From: Aldehydirespirator sp965220645
Lineage (GTDB): Bacteria > Actinomycetota > Acidimicrobiia > Acidimicrobiales > Aldehydirespiratoraceae
DNA length: 64,000 bases
NCBI GenBank assembly: GCA_965220645.1
Contig: OZ244836.1
Location: 682,001-746,000, forward strand
Direction: 5' to 3'
Shown here: positions 51,088 through 60,199 of the stretch, one piece after another
Layout of the letters: each line of letters begins with the position of its first letter
How positions within the stretch are numbered: position 1 is the stretch's first letter
Program-made: the position numbers and the translations under genes
Notes under the pieces: model-generated
Told to the model about the DNA's origin: nothing
Seen by the model: only the letters and a program-made list of their open reading frames with translations
Databases searched by the model: none

Positions 51088-52472
51088 GGTCGGCTCCGAT
51101 GCCGGCCCGGTCCTGCCGATCCTGCCGGTCCTGCCGGTCCTGCCGGTCCTGCCGGTTCTGCCGGTCCTGCCGGTTGTATCGGTTCTGCCGGTCCTGCCAG
51201 CAGTCTCGGCAGCTCTCTCGGGTCGAGGACCTCGCCCCGCAGGCGCGCTTCCTCGGCGGCGAAGGCCACCCGGTGGCTGTTCAGCGCCTCCTTGAAGACA
51301 GCCGGCCCGGCCTCGGTGGGGCTGGCGATCTCGCCCAGGAAGAAGTCGACCATGGCGCCGTCGCCGCCGGCATGGCCCGCGTTGATCCCCGGCCCCGAGA
51401 AGCCACGAGAATCGAAGCCGGACGAATAGAAGCGCCTGCGGCGGTTGCGGAACGAGTAGATCTCCACTCCGCTCTCTGTGACGGTGGCCTCGCCCCTGGT
51501 GCCGGAGATCACGGAGTGACGGCCGCGCGACTCGGTGAACGCCGTCACCGTGATCGAGGCGGTCTCGCCTCCGCTGAAGAGCAGGGACGCGACTTGGGTG
51601 TCGATGACGTCATTGTCGCAGTTGTACACGCATTGTCCGAATCTGGTGTGCTCCAGCGCATGCTGGACTGCGGCCACGGTCGCATCCTCGGCGATGGTCG
51701 ACACCGGATGGGAGAAGTCGCCCGCATTCGCCATGTCGAGATAGATGGACCTCGCGTCGTAGACACAGTCCACGCCGCAGTCGATGCAGCGGTCGGCGGC
51801 GCCCTCGGGACGAAGCTCGGGCCGGAAATGGTTGAGGGCGCCGAACGACGACACCGCCACGCACTCCGACCCGATCAGGTGCATCACCCAGTCCACGTCG
51901 TGGCAGGCCTTGCTCACCATGAACGGCGCAGCAGCAGAGGTGGACCGCCAGTTGCCCCTCGTGAAGGAGTGGGCGAAGTGCCAGAACCCGACCGGCTCGA
52001 GGTGGTGGATGTTGACGATCTCGCCCACGGCGCCCTCCGCGATCAGGCTGCGAAGCACGCGGGTGTAGGGCGCATAGCGCAGCACATGGGCGACGAGGAT
52101 GGGCGGCGCGCCCTCCGGCAGCCCGTCTCGAAGCCGGGCGCACTCGGCCCATGTGGGGCCGATCGGCTTCTCGAGGAGGATGGGCGCCCCGAGCGGCGCG
52201 AATCGCAGCGCCGGGTCCACGTGCAGGTCGTCCATGGTGGCGATGACCACGCCGTCGACTTGGCCCGGGGCCAGCTCCAGCGAGTCCCAGCTCGCGGCCT
52301 GGCGGCCCTTCGGAATGCCGAACCGCTCGCCGAAGCGCTCGCGCCTGACGTCGTCGGGCTCGGCCACCGCTGCGATCACCGCTCCCGACGCCGCCGCCAG
52401 CGATGCGTAGGTCTGGCCGCGGTTGCCCGCGCCGATGACCGCCAGTCGGGGCGCGCGCCGGTGCCCGCTCAT
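51084..52472 (-). CDS. Gfo/Idh/MocA-family oxidoreductase
   Basis: 462 residues from ATG 52472 (MSGHRRAPRLAVIGAGNRGQ). N-terminal Rossmann fold 'LAVIGAGNRGQTYASLA', then 'GAPILLEKPIGPTWAEC' (EKP motif) and 'SKACHDVDWVMHLIG' (catalytic His/Asp region). A Cys cluster 'RCIDCGVDCVYDA' follows in the C-terminal domain. It likely oxidises or epimerises an imported sugar or glycoside. The last 35 residues (AGPAEPAGPAGPAGPAG) are encoded by a 9-bp minisatellite. Its start overlaps the MalG-like permease gene by 4 bp and its end overlaps the DeoR gene by 4 bp. Confidence 0.88.
   Translation of the reverse strand: MSGHRRAPRLAVIGAGNRGQTYASLAAASGAVIAAVAEPDDVRRERFGERFGIPKGRQAASWDSLELAPGQVDGVVIATMDDLHVDPALRFAPLGAPILLEKPIGPTWAECARLRDGLPEGAPPILVAHVLRYAPYTRVLRSLIAEGAVGEIVNIHHLEPVGFWHFAHSFTRGNWRSTSAAAPFMVSKACHDVDWVMHLIGSECVAVSSFGALNHFRPELRPEGAADRCIDCGVDCVYDARSIYLDMANAGDFSHPVSTIAEDATVAAVQHALEHTRFGQCVYNCDNDVIDTQVASLLFSGGETASITVTAFTESRGRHSVISGTRGEATVTESGVEIYSFRNRRRRFYSSGFDSRGFSGPGINAGHAGGDGAMVDFFLGEIASPTEAGPAVFKEALNSHRVAFAAEEARLRGEVLDPRELPRLLAGPAEPIQPAGPAEPAGPAGPAGPAGSAGPGRHRSRP
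51099..51200. repeat. 9-bp minisatellite (cctgccggt), about ten copies
   Basis: Located at the 3' end of the oxidoreductase gene, just before the DeoR start. Encodes a Gly/Pro/Ala tail. Confidence 0.9.
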
Positions 52473-53362
52473 CCCTTGAGCCCCGTCAGGGTGATGCCCC
52501 GGATCAGGTGCTTCTGGGCGATGGCGAAGACGATCAGGAGCGGCACGATCGACGTAGTGGCGGCCGCCATCATCAGACCCCACTCCTGGATGTAGCCGGA
52601 GGCGAAGAGGAAGATGCCGACGCTGATGACCCTCCGGCTGTTGTCGGTGGCGGCCACGAGCGACCAGAGGAACTCGTTCCAGGAGTAGAGGGCCACCAGC
52701 AGCCCGAAGGCGGCGATGTGGGCCCGGGCCGCGGGCAGGCCGATGTGCCAGAACACCCGCCAGGGCCGGCAGCCGTCCAGCTTGGCCGCGTCTATCAGAT
52801 CCCTCGGCAGCGTGAGGAAGAACTGCCGGAACAGGAACACGCCGAACGCCGACCAGATGGTCGGCACGACCAGCCCCGCGTAGGTGTTAACCCAGCCCAG
52901 GCGGCGGATGATCACGAAGTTGGGGACGAGCGTGACCGGCGGGGGGATCATCAGGATCAGCAGCACGGCGATGAACAGGATCGTCTGGCCCTTGAACCTG
53001 AAGCGGGCGAAGGCGTACCCGGCGGTGGCCGCCAGAGCCACCTGGGCGACGACCCGCATGACGGTGACCACGACAGTGTTCCAGTAGAACGTGGCGAAGG
53101 GGACCCGCTCGAAGATCTCTATGTAGTTGTCCCAGTTGAAGTCCTTGGGGACTATGTTGAGTCCCGCCCGGAGATACTCGGTGGACCCCTTCAGCGAAGT
53201 GGAGACCATCCACACGAACGGCATCACGTAGATCACCGCCAGCGTTGCCAGCACCGCGTGCAGCAGCAGGCGCGGGCCGTGGCGCCGGACCATGCCCGCG
53301 GCGGCGGCGCCGAGGCGTGGCAGGCGTCGAGCGGGATCGGCGAGCATCGCGGGCTCATTCAT
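52469..53362 (-). CDS. CUT1 sugar ABC permease, MalG-type
   Basis: 297 residues with six predicted membrane segments ('LLLHAVLATLAVIYVMPFVW' ... 'TTSIVPLLIVFAIAQKHLI') and the EAA loop 'DAAKLDGCRPWRVFWHIGLP'. The C-terminal 'RGITLTGLKG' is typical of MalG permeases. It pairs with the MalF-type permease upstream, whose gene it overlaps by 8 bp. Confidence 0.93.
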   Translation of the reverse strand: MNEPAMLADPARRLPRLGAAAAGMVRRHGPRLLLHAVLATLAVIYVMPFVWMVSTSLKGSTEYLRAGLNIVPKDFNWDNYIEIFERVPFATFYWNTVVVTVMRVVAQVALAATAGYAFARFRFKGQTILFIAVLLILMIPPPVTLVPNFVIIRRLGWVNTYAGLVVPTIWSAFGVFLFRQFFLTLPRDLIDAAKLDGCRPWRVFWHIGLPAARAHIAAFGLLVALYSWNEFLWSLVAATDNSRRVISVGIFLFASGYIQEWGLMMAAATTSIVPLLIVFAIAQKHLIRGITLTGLKG

Positions 53363-54284
53363 AGTGGACCCACTTCTTCTGCATCCTGAACTGGATCGCG
53401 GTGAACGCCAGGATCACTGCCAGCAGCAGCAGCGACGCCGCGGCGGCCCTGCCCATCCGCAGGCTCTCGAAAGCGCTCTGGTAGATGTCGAACACGACGG
53501 TGCGGGTGGAGTTCAGCGGTCCCCCGGTCGGGGTGAGGATGATGACCGCGTCGAAGGTCTGGAAGGCGGCGATCGACCCGGTGACGAACAGGAAGAACAG
53601 CGACGGCGACAGCAGCGGCAGCGTGACGTGGCGGAAGCGCTGCCAGGGTGTCGCACCGTCCACGATGGCGGCCTCGTAGTACACCTCGGGAATGTTCTGA
53701 AGGCCGGCTAGGACTATCAGCAGGAACAGGCCGCTCTGGCGCCAGACCTCCATGGCCATCACCGCCCAGAGCGCCGACCCGGGCCGCGAGAGCCATTCGA
53801 CCCGGTCCACGCCGAAGGGGCTGAGGAGCTGGTCGAAGAGCCCGGTGTCGGGCGCGTACAGCCACCGCCACACGATGGCCGAGGCCACCGGCATGGTGAC
53901 CAGCGGCAGGAAGAAGGCGAGCCGGTAGATGCTGCGGAACCGGATCTTCGAGTTCAGCGCTACTCCCAGGCCCACGACCAGCACGATGGTGAGCGGCACG
54001 CCGATCAGGGTCAGCTTGGTCGTGTTCCACAGCGCCTTGCGGAAGACCTCGTCGCCGATCAGGTAGCGGTAGTTCTCGAGCCCGAGCCACCTCGGGGGCT
54101 TGAGCAGGTTGTAGCGGGTGAGGCTGAAGTAGGAGGCCGCGCTGATGGCTATGTAGTAGAAGACCGCGATCCCGACGATGAAGGGCGCGAGGAAGTTGAA
54201 GGCCCAGATGCGCTCGCCCCTGGAGGCGGCGTCACGGCGCCGCTTGGAGGCCGGATTCTCGGATGCTCCGGTGATGCTGATCAT
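53355..54284 (-). CDS. CUT1 sugar ABC permease, MalF-type
   Basis: 309 residues, six membrane segments ('FNFLAPFIVGIAVFYYIAIS' first) and the EAA loop 'EAAIVDGATPWQRFRHVTLP'. The family motif 'PLVTMPVASAIVWRWLYAPD' is present. Forms the translocation pore with the MalG-type partner. Confidence 0.93.
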   Translation of the reverse strand: MISITGASENPASKRRRDAASRGERIWAFNFLAPFIVGIAVFYYIAISAASYFSLTRYNLLKPPRWLGLENYRYLIGDEVFRKALWNTTKLTLIGVPLTIVLVVGLGVALNSKIRFRSIYRLAFFLPLVTMPVASAIVWRWLYAPDTGLFDQLLSPFGVDRVEWLSRPGSALWAVMAMEVWRQSGLFLLIVLAGLQNIPEVYYEAAIVDGATPWQRFRHVTLPLLSPSLFFLFVTGSIAAFQTFDAVIILTPTGGPLNSTRTVVFDIYQSAFESLRMGRAAAASLLLLAVILAFTAIQFRMQKKWVHYE

Positions 54285-54512
54285 TGCTTGGGCCGCACCG
54301 TCTGGGTTGCTGGGCTTCTAGGTTGCTCGGCGTCCAGCTTGCTCGACTGGGCGCAGGTGGCCGGATAGTACCGGCAGCGCTGCGCGGCCCCCGCCGGACC
54401 ATGGGAGGGGGGATCCGGTTGGGGCCGCACGCGCCGCCGGACGCCGGGCCTGTGCGTCACTCGGGCCGGCCGAGCGACGCACAGGCCCTCTTGGTCGTGG
54501 CCGGACGAGTGC
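54285..54512. other. Gap between the binding-protein and permease genes
   Basis: 228 bp, G/C-rich, without a gene. Transcription of the operon must cross it; a partial terminator or processing site that raises binding-protein levels would be usual but none is obvious. Confidence 0.35.
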
Positions 54513-55886
54513 CTAGCCGGTGAACCGGTTGTCGTCTATGTAAGCGTCGGCGGCCGCGGCGATCTCGTCGCACGCTTCGGGGAACGTATAGTTGCCGCGG
54601 AAGGTGTCCTGGATCGCCGGACGGGCCGCCTCCCAGTACCACGACGCGGGAGCGACGGCCACGGGGAACGGCTTGGCGTACTCGACTTCGTCCAGCAGCA
54701 CCTGCACGTTCATTCCGTCCTCAGCGAAGCCGTCGAGCCACACCTGCTGCGTCCCGGCGTAGGACGGGATCACCGTTCCGATCTCGGCCTGGATGAGGTG
54801 CGCCTCCTCGGTGGCCACGAACTTCAGGAACTCCCACGCGGCATCATGGTGTTCGCTGCCGGACGGGATTCCCCATGCCAGCCCGTGGATGGTGTTGCCG
54901 CGCTGCTTGCCTGAGGGAAGCGGCGCAACGTCGATGGCGAACTCCGAGTCGGCGTAGCTGCGGGCCGCCCAGGAGCCGTCCTGCATCATTGCGATCCGCC
55001 CACCGGCGAACAGGCCCCAGTGATGGTCCACGTCCTGGGTGATCTGGTCTGGCGCGGTGCCGTCGGTGTGGAAGCTGTAGAGGAACTGGAGCGCCTCACA
55101 GGCTGCGGGCTCGTTGAAGAGCGAGTGGGTGCCGTCCTCGGATATGGCCTCGCCACCGTTCTGGCGGATCAGGTTGAGCTCGAACTCCTGGATGGACGTG
55201 CCCCCGGCGTAGCCCCACACGTCGTCGGTGGTGAGCGCGGCCGCGGCCGCCGTCAGGTCGTCCCAGGTCCAGGTCTCGTCGGGATAGTCCAGTTCCGCCG
55301 CGTCGAACAGGTCGGTGCGGTAGAACAGGCCGACCGTGTCGAAGTCCTTCGAGATGCCGTACAACTCGCCGTCGAGGGTGTAGGAGTCGACGAGTGCCTC
55401 CGGGAAGGGCGAGAGGTCGACGCCGTCGCGCTCGACGAGGTCGGTGATCGGCAGCAGGGCGTCGTTCAGGGCCAGGTCCGGGTAGTTCGGGACGTTGATC
55501 CACATGAGGTCGGGCGGGTCGCCGCCGGCGATCTGCGTCTTGACGACGGTCCAGTAGTCCGCGGGGATCACCTCGACGTTGATCGAGATGTTCGGGTTGT
55601 CCTCCTGGAAGGCCTCGATGATCTGCTCGTGGAGCTCGACCTGCCTGTCGTCCCAGATCACGAGGCGCAGCTCGACGTCCTCCATCGGCTCGCTGGGTGC
55701 TTCGGTCGTGGCGGGCGCCTCTTCGCCATCCACGGGCTCGGTGGCCTCGTCGGGTTCGGCGGGCGCTTCGGTCGTCGTCGCTACGGGCTCGGCGTCGTCT
55801 TCATCGTCGCCGCAGGCTGCGGCCAGGAGCGCGAAGGCGAGCAGCAGCCCAACTACGGCCCGGATTCTCTTTGTCTTGGTTGTCAT
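54513..55886 (-). CDS. Sugar ABC transporter substrate-binding lipoprotein
   Basis: 457 residues. Lipoprotein signal 'VVGLLLAFALLAAACGDDED' (lipobox LAAAC), then a Thr/Glu/Pro linker. The family-1 solute-binding fold follows: 'ELRLVIWDDRQVELHEQIIE', 'GDPPDLMWINVPNYPDLA', 'ELYGISKDFDTVGLFYRTDL', 'GGRIAMMQDGSWAARSY', 'HGLAWGIPSGSEHHDAAWEF'. It captures an oligosaccharide or sugar outside the membrane and delivers it to the two permeases downstream. Strong ribosome site (aaggaggg) 8 bp before ATG 55886. First gene of the operon. Confidence 0.93.
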   Translation of the reverse strand: MTTKTKRIRAVVGLLLAFALLAAACGDDEDDAEPVATTTEAPAEPDEATEPVDGEEAPATTEAPSEPMEDVELRLVIWDDRQVELHEQIIEAFQEDNPNISINVEVIPADYWTVVKTQIAGGDPPDLMWINVPNYPDLALNDALLPITDLVERDGVDLSPFPEALVDSYTLDGELYGISKDFDTVGLFYRTDLFDAAELDYPDETWTWDDLTAAAAALTTDDVWGYAGGTSIQEFELNLIRQNGGEAISEDGTHSLFNEPAACEALQFLYSFHTDGTAPDQITQDVDHHWGLFAGGRIAMMQDGSWAARSYADSEFAIDVAPLPSGKQRGNTIHGLAWGIPSGSEHHDAAWEFLKFVATEEAHLIQAEIGTVIPSYAGTQQVWLDGFAEDGMNVQVLLDEVEYAKPFPVAVAPASWYWEAARPAIQDTFRGNYTFPEACDEIAAAADAYIDDNRFTG

Positions 55887-56148
55887 GTTCCCTCCTTGGG
55901 GTCGCGGCTTCCCTCCTTGGTGACCGCTGCGCCGGCGACCTTAGCAGCAATGAGCAAAGACGTGCAAGAACAATCATAAATAAGCAACCCGAATCATCTG
56001 ACGTGCGAGCCGTCGGCGGCGATATCCCCCAGCCGCTTCCTGTCAGTTCTAAGGCTGGCATCGCAGGCTGGGTATTTCTGGGACGACATACCGCGCAAAT
56101 ATCGCATCAATCAGCGCGCAAACATAGTATCCGCAGCGGCTGGACGCT
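55887..56148. promoter_or_regulatory. Promoter region of the sugar-transport operon
   Basis: A/T-rich patch at about 55940-55985 (aatgagcaaagacgtgcaag, aatcataaataagcaac), the likely promoter/operator of the leftward operon. The reverse complement of gatgagc-type core (tgctcat) also occurs in the 47.0-kb divergent promoter, consistent with a shared DeoR site. Two near-copies of ttccctccttggg flank the start. Confidence 0.4.
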
Positions 56149-56238
56149 ATGTTCGAAGCTGTGGGCAGCTATCGCCGCCGTCTCGTCGACCCCCTTCTGA
56201 CAGAGTTGCTTCTCGAGTTGCCCGCGCTGATGCTCGTC

Positions 56239-56335
56239 TGTCGGCGGCCATGAGATCCTGCCCAGTGGCGGCCATGTAGCTGCCCGCTGGCGGCCAACAG
56301 TTCTGCCCAGCGGCGGCCAACAGAACTGCCCGCGT
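56239..56335 (+). repeat. Left-end repeats of IS21 (four copies)
   Basis: Four copies of a gcggccaacagttctgcccagc-like unit, variable in the middle; IstA binding sites by analogy with IS21 ends. Confidence 0.8.
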
Positions 56336-56431
56336 TGAAGTCCATCTCCCGTCGGGGTCCACCTCGGCGGGGTGCTCCTCCTACTCGAATGGCCGGTCAC
56401 GACAACCGTGACCATCGAGCAGGAGGAGCGA

Positions 56432-57916
56432 GTGAAGTCTCGCGAGGAAATCATGAACATGTTGGAAGCGTTCGACCTGTGTGGGTCGTTGCGTGGCGCC
56501 GGTGAGCTGGCCGGGGTGTCTCATCACACCGTGGCCCGCTATGTCGCTGAGCGCGACGCCGGCGAGCTGGCCGGCGACGGGCCACAGCGCAGGGGGCGGA
56601 TCATCGATCCGTGGCTGCCGAAGATCGAGGAGTGGGTGGAGCGCTCCTGTGGCAAGATCCGCGCCGACCGGGCCTTCGACAAGCTGAAGGCGTTGGGGTT
56701 CACCGGTTCAGAACGCACGGTGCGCCGGGCGGTGGCGGAGGTGAAGGCCAACCATCGCCGTGGTCGGCGGCGGGTGTATCGGCCGTGGATCCCTGAGCCG
56801 GGCATGTGGGCGCAGTGGGACTGGGGCGCGGGCCCGGTCATTTCTGGGCGAAGGACGAATCTGTTTTGTGCGTGGCTGGCGTGGTCGAGGTTCCGGGTGG
56901 TGATCGCGACCTGGGACCGCACCCTGCCCACGGTGATCGCCTGTGTCGACCGTGCCATGAGGGCTCTCGGTGGCGCGCCGACGTATTGGCTCACCGACAA
57001 CGAGCGCACCGTCACGATCGACCACGTCGCCGGGGTGCCGGTCAGGCATCCGGAGATCGTCGCGGTCGGCGGTCACTACGGGATCACGGTGGCGACGTGT
57101 GTGCCGGCTGACCCGGAGTCCAAGGGCGGGTCAGAGGCGACGGTGCGGGTCGCCAAGGCCGACTTGGTGCCAACCGACGCCAACCTGCGCGGCGACTACA
57201 CCAGCTGGTCCGAGCTGGTCGAGGCCTGCGAGGCGTTCACCGCTGAGGTGAACGCCCGGGTCCATCGGGTGACCCGGCGGCCGCCGGTGGAGATGCTCAC
57301 TGAGGAACGGCATCGGCTGCACGCGCTGCCCGAGGCCCCCTACACGGCGGCGCTGGGGGAGACCCGGAAAGTCTCTTGGAGCTCCACGATCAGCTTCGGC
57401 GGCGTGACCTACTCGGTCCCGCACACCCTCGCTGATGAGACGGTGTGGGTGCGCGTCGACGGCGACCAGGTCGTCGTCACCCACTGCGCCCTGTCAGGAC
57501 CTGTCGAGGTCGCCCGCCACCAGCGTTCGACACCTGGGCATCCCATGATCGACGACGCCCACTACCCGCCGCGCCCCGCTGGGCCGCTCGGGCGGCGCCC
57601 GAAGCCGACGAGCGCGGCCGAGGCCGAGTTCCTCGCCATCGGAGACGGCGCCCGCACCTGGCTCGTTGAAGCCGCCGCCGCGGGCACGAGCCGCATGAAG
57701 GTCAAGATGGCCCAAGCCGTCACCCTTGCCCGACTCCACGGCACCGAGCGGCTCGACTGGGCGCTCGGCCACGCCGCGATGTTCGGCCGCTTCGCAGACG
57801 GCGACCTGGCCTCGATCTTGGCCGCCTATCCGCCCGGACAACGCCGGCGCGCCGATGACGTGCACTCGCTGCAGCCCGGCACCGCCGCCTGGGGCCGCCT
57901 CGGAGGCGACCGATGA
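56432..57916 (+). CDS. istA: IS21 transposase IstA
   Basis: 494 residues from GTG 56432, placed behind aggaggag; the frame is open from 56372. An N-terminal helix-turn-helix shows 'GSLRGAGELAGVSHHTVARY'. The integrase core shows 'GMWAQWDWGAGPVISGRRTN' (first Asp), 'APTYWLTDNERTV' (second Asp), and 'DPESKGGSEATVRVAKADLV' (Glu). The C-terminal part 'SWSSTISFGGVTYSVPHTLA' is also typical. The stop overlaps the istB start (ATGA). Complete, but its partner IstB is split, so transposition is presumably blocked. Confidence 0.92.
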   Translation: MKSREEIMNMLEAFDLCGSLRGAGELAGVSHHTVARYVAERDAGELAGDGPQRRGRIIDPWLPKIEEWVERSCGKIRADRAFDKLKALGFTGSERTVRRAVAEVKANHRRGRRRVYRPWIPEPGMWAQWDWGAGPVISGRRTNLFCAWLAWSRFRVVIATWDRTLPTVIACVDRAMRALGGAPTYWLTDNERTVTIDHVAGVPVRHPEIVAVGGHYGITVATCVPADPESKGGSEATVRVAKADLVPTDANLRGDYTSWSELVEACEAFTAEVNARVHRVTRRPPVEMLTEERHRLHALPEAPYTAALGETRKVSWSSTISFGGVTYSVPHTLADETVWVRVDGDQVVVTHCALSGPVEVARHQRSTPGHPMIDDAHYPPRPAGPLGRRPKPTSAAEAEFLAIGDGARTWLVEAAAAGTSRMKVKMAQAVTLARLHGTERLDWALGHAAMFGRFADGDLASILAAYPPGQRRRADDVHSLQPGTAAWGRLGGDR

Positions 57917-58576
57917 GCCCAGCACCCATCGTCGAGGTCGTCGACCTGCTGCGCACCCTGCGCCTGCCCCACATGCGCGCCGCGGCACCGGAGCTGTTGG
58001 CCACCGCCAAAGCTCAGCGCTGGGACCCGGCCGAAGCAGTCAAGGCGCTGCTCACCGAGGAGCTCGCCGGCCGCCAAGCGTCCTCGATCCGGGCCCGGCG
58101 CAAAGCGGCCGGGTTCCCCACCGGCAAGACCTTCGACGCCTGGGACGAGACCGTGTCATCGATCCCGGCGCCGACCCAGCGGGCGCTGCGCACCCTGGAG
58201 TGGATCCAACGTCACGAGAACCTCGTCGTGTGCGGACCATCAGGCACCGGCAAGACGCACTTCCTTGAAGCGCTCGGACAGGCCGCCGTCGATGCCGGCC
58301 ACAAGGTCTCCTGGTTCAGTCTCGAGCACCTCGGAGCGCTCGTGCGTCGCCACAGCGCCGACGACACCGCAGCCAAAGCGATCCGACGGATCATGCGAGC
58401 CGACGTCATCGTGATCGACGACATCGGCCTGCTCCCGGTCACAGCCGAGACCGCCGAGGCGCTCTACCGCGTTGTCGACGCCGCCTACGAGAAACGCTCC
58501 ATCGCGCTGTCGAGCAATCTTCACCCGGCCAAGGCGCACAGGTTCGGTCGAACGTGTGCAAGGTCGCGCCTGATGT

Positions 58577-60199
58577 TCATAGGTTCGAGCTGTGGAGGCG
58601 TCCGGCGTCGACGTCGTCGGCTAGGTAGTCGAGGAGCCCGTCAGCGTTCATGGCGAGGGCCTCGGCGACGAGTTTGACGTCGAGGCTGTGGAGCAGCTCG
58701 ACGAGCCGGGTTGCCCGCAGTTTCTTGATCCTCACGCCGGTGTCGTCGAGGACGTGAGTCATGTATGCCGGCGATGGAGGAGTCAGCCGTGGCCGGGTCA
58801 TTTTGGTCACGATCAGATGCGGGTTCCGGGTCCTTTGCGAGTCGTGGTGTTGCAGGCATCGTTGGATCGCTGTGTAGGTGACCGGATCGAGGCTGAGCGG
58901 GTGTGGTCGCTGGGCCACGCGGATCGTGCGGTGGTGGTGGTCGATGTCGCTGACGAGCAGCCGGCGGAGTTCGGCGAGGCTGAGCGCGTGGAGCAGGGCG
59001 AGCAGCCCGACGAGGGCCTCGTGGGGATGCACGGCGGCGTCGGTGGTCCAGCGGCGGAACAGGCGGCGCTGCTCACCGATGGTGAGCGTCTCGCCGGTGA
59101 AGCCTCGTTGGGGTGACAGCACCAGGTCTGTTGTCGGGTCGACGAGCACGATGCGGTTCTTGCGTGCGAAGGCGAAGAACTGCCGCAGCGAGCTCAGCCG
59201 CCGACGCCGGTTGGTGGGCTGGGTGTTCAAGAACGCGTCGATGTCGGCTGGCTGCACGGTGGACCAGTCCGTCTTGGAGCGTTCGTCGACGAGGAATCCG
59301 GCGAAGTCACGGACGTTGGCCAGGTTGCCCTCGATGGTTGAGTCGGTGCGTGGGCGGGTGCCGGCTCGGATCGCTCGTTGCCGGGACCCGACGAGGCGCT
59401 CGCAGAACAGCTCGACTCCAGTTCGGAGCGGCTCGGGGGTGGCGTCGACGCGTCGTTGGCGGCGCCCGGCGGCGAGACGGGCCGGCTGATCGAGTCCGAA
59501 TGCAAGCCGATGCTCGATGAAGAAGTCCTCCAAGGTCCGCGCGAGCGGACCGGCAGAGCGGCCCGGGGTGCGTGCTCGTTCCAGCACCGCTTGTGGGTGC
59601 GGTGACTCGTCGTCGCTGAGCAGCCGCCCGAGGCCGGTCACCAAGACGCTGACCCGACCGATGGACATGCGCTCGGACGCATAGGCAGCGAAGGGCACGA
59701 TCCACCACGGCGGATCGTCCAGCACACAGGCCAGGTTCTCGGCTTGGTTGATGGCCCGGTCCGGGTGGCGTTGCCAGCAGCGGCTGCAGAGCCCGTTGCT
59801 CAACCGCCGCGTCAGCCGGGCGCACTCGCCGCAGGGCCGCGGCGGTTGAGGCTCGGGCTTGGGCCGCGAGCAGGTGCCGCACCAGCCGGTGTGTTCTCGG
59901 ATCAGGCCCAAGCGGCCACAGCGGCCGCAGGTTTGCTTGGCAGCGGCGGCGTCGCGTCGGCGACGGCAGTGCCGGCACCTGGTGTCGGTGTGGCGGCGCA
60001 CGATGCCGTCGCAATCGATGCAAGTTCGAGAACAGGTGACGCAGCGGGCGGTGTCGGCTCGCAGGCGCAGGACCCTGCCACAACGCGGGCACGGGCTGCG
60101 ACGGCTCGCCTCGCGGTCCGCGGCCCGGCAACGATGACACAGGTCGGTGCCGCGCCGGCCGATCCCGCCGCCGCATCGAACGCAGTCACCGATCCTCAC
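58577..60199 (-). CDS. Zinc-ribbon-rich protein with a degenerate tyrosine-recombinase-like C-terminus
   Basis: 540 residues from GTG 60199. The first 155 residues hold about ten CxxC pairs ('CVRCGGG', 'CHRC', 'CPRCGR', 'CVTC', 'CIDC', 'CRHC', 'CGRCG', 'CGTC', 'CGEC', 'CSRC'), i.e. roughly five zinc ribbons. The C-terminal 300 residues follow recombinase layout: SAM-like 'NLANVRDFAGFLVDERSKTD', then 'LLALLHALSLAELRRLLVSD' and 'KKLRATRLVELLHSL', 'NADGLLDYLADDVD'. The first catalytic Arg and the HxxR His are replaced, so it is probably not an active enzyme but a DNA-binding partner. Similar two-subunit arrangements are inferred, not shown. Confidence 0.7.
   Translation of the reverse strand: MRIGDCVRCGGGIGRRGTDLCHRCRAADREASRRSPCPRCGRVLRLRADTARCVTCSRTCIDCDGIVRRHTDTRCRHCRRRRDAAAAKQTCGRCGRLGLIREHTGWCGTCSRPKPEPQPPRPCGECARLTRRLSNGLCSRCWQRHPDRAINQAENLACVLDDPPWWIVPFAAYASERMSIGRVSVLVTGLGRLLSDDESPHPQAVLERARTPGRSAGPLARTLEDFFIEHRLAFGLDQPARLAAGRRQRRVDATPEPLRTGVELFCERLVGSRQRAIRAGTRPRTDSTIEGNLANVRDFAGFLVDERSKTDWSTVQPADIDAFLNTQPTNRRRRLSSLRQFFAFARKNRIVLVDPTTDLVLSPQRGFTGETLTIGEQRRLFRRWTTDAAVHPHEALVGLLALLHALSLAELRRLLVSDIDHHHRTIRVAQRPHPLSLDPVTYTAIQRCLQHHDSQRTRNPHLIVTKMTRPRLTPPSPAYMTHVLDDTGVRIKKLRATRLVELLHSLDVKLVAEALAMNADGLLDYLADDVDAGRLHSSNL

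Noticed and set aside
51084..52472. Reading the Gfo/Idh protein as a GH109 alpha-N-acetylgalactosaminidase
   Set aside because: Context is tempting, but no secretion signal and no GH109-specific motif that I can verify; generic oxidoreductase call kept.
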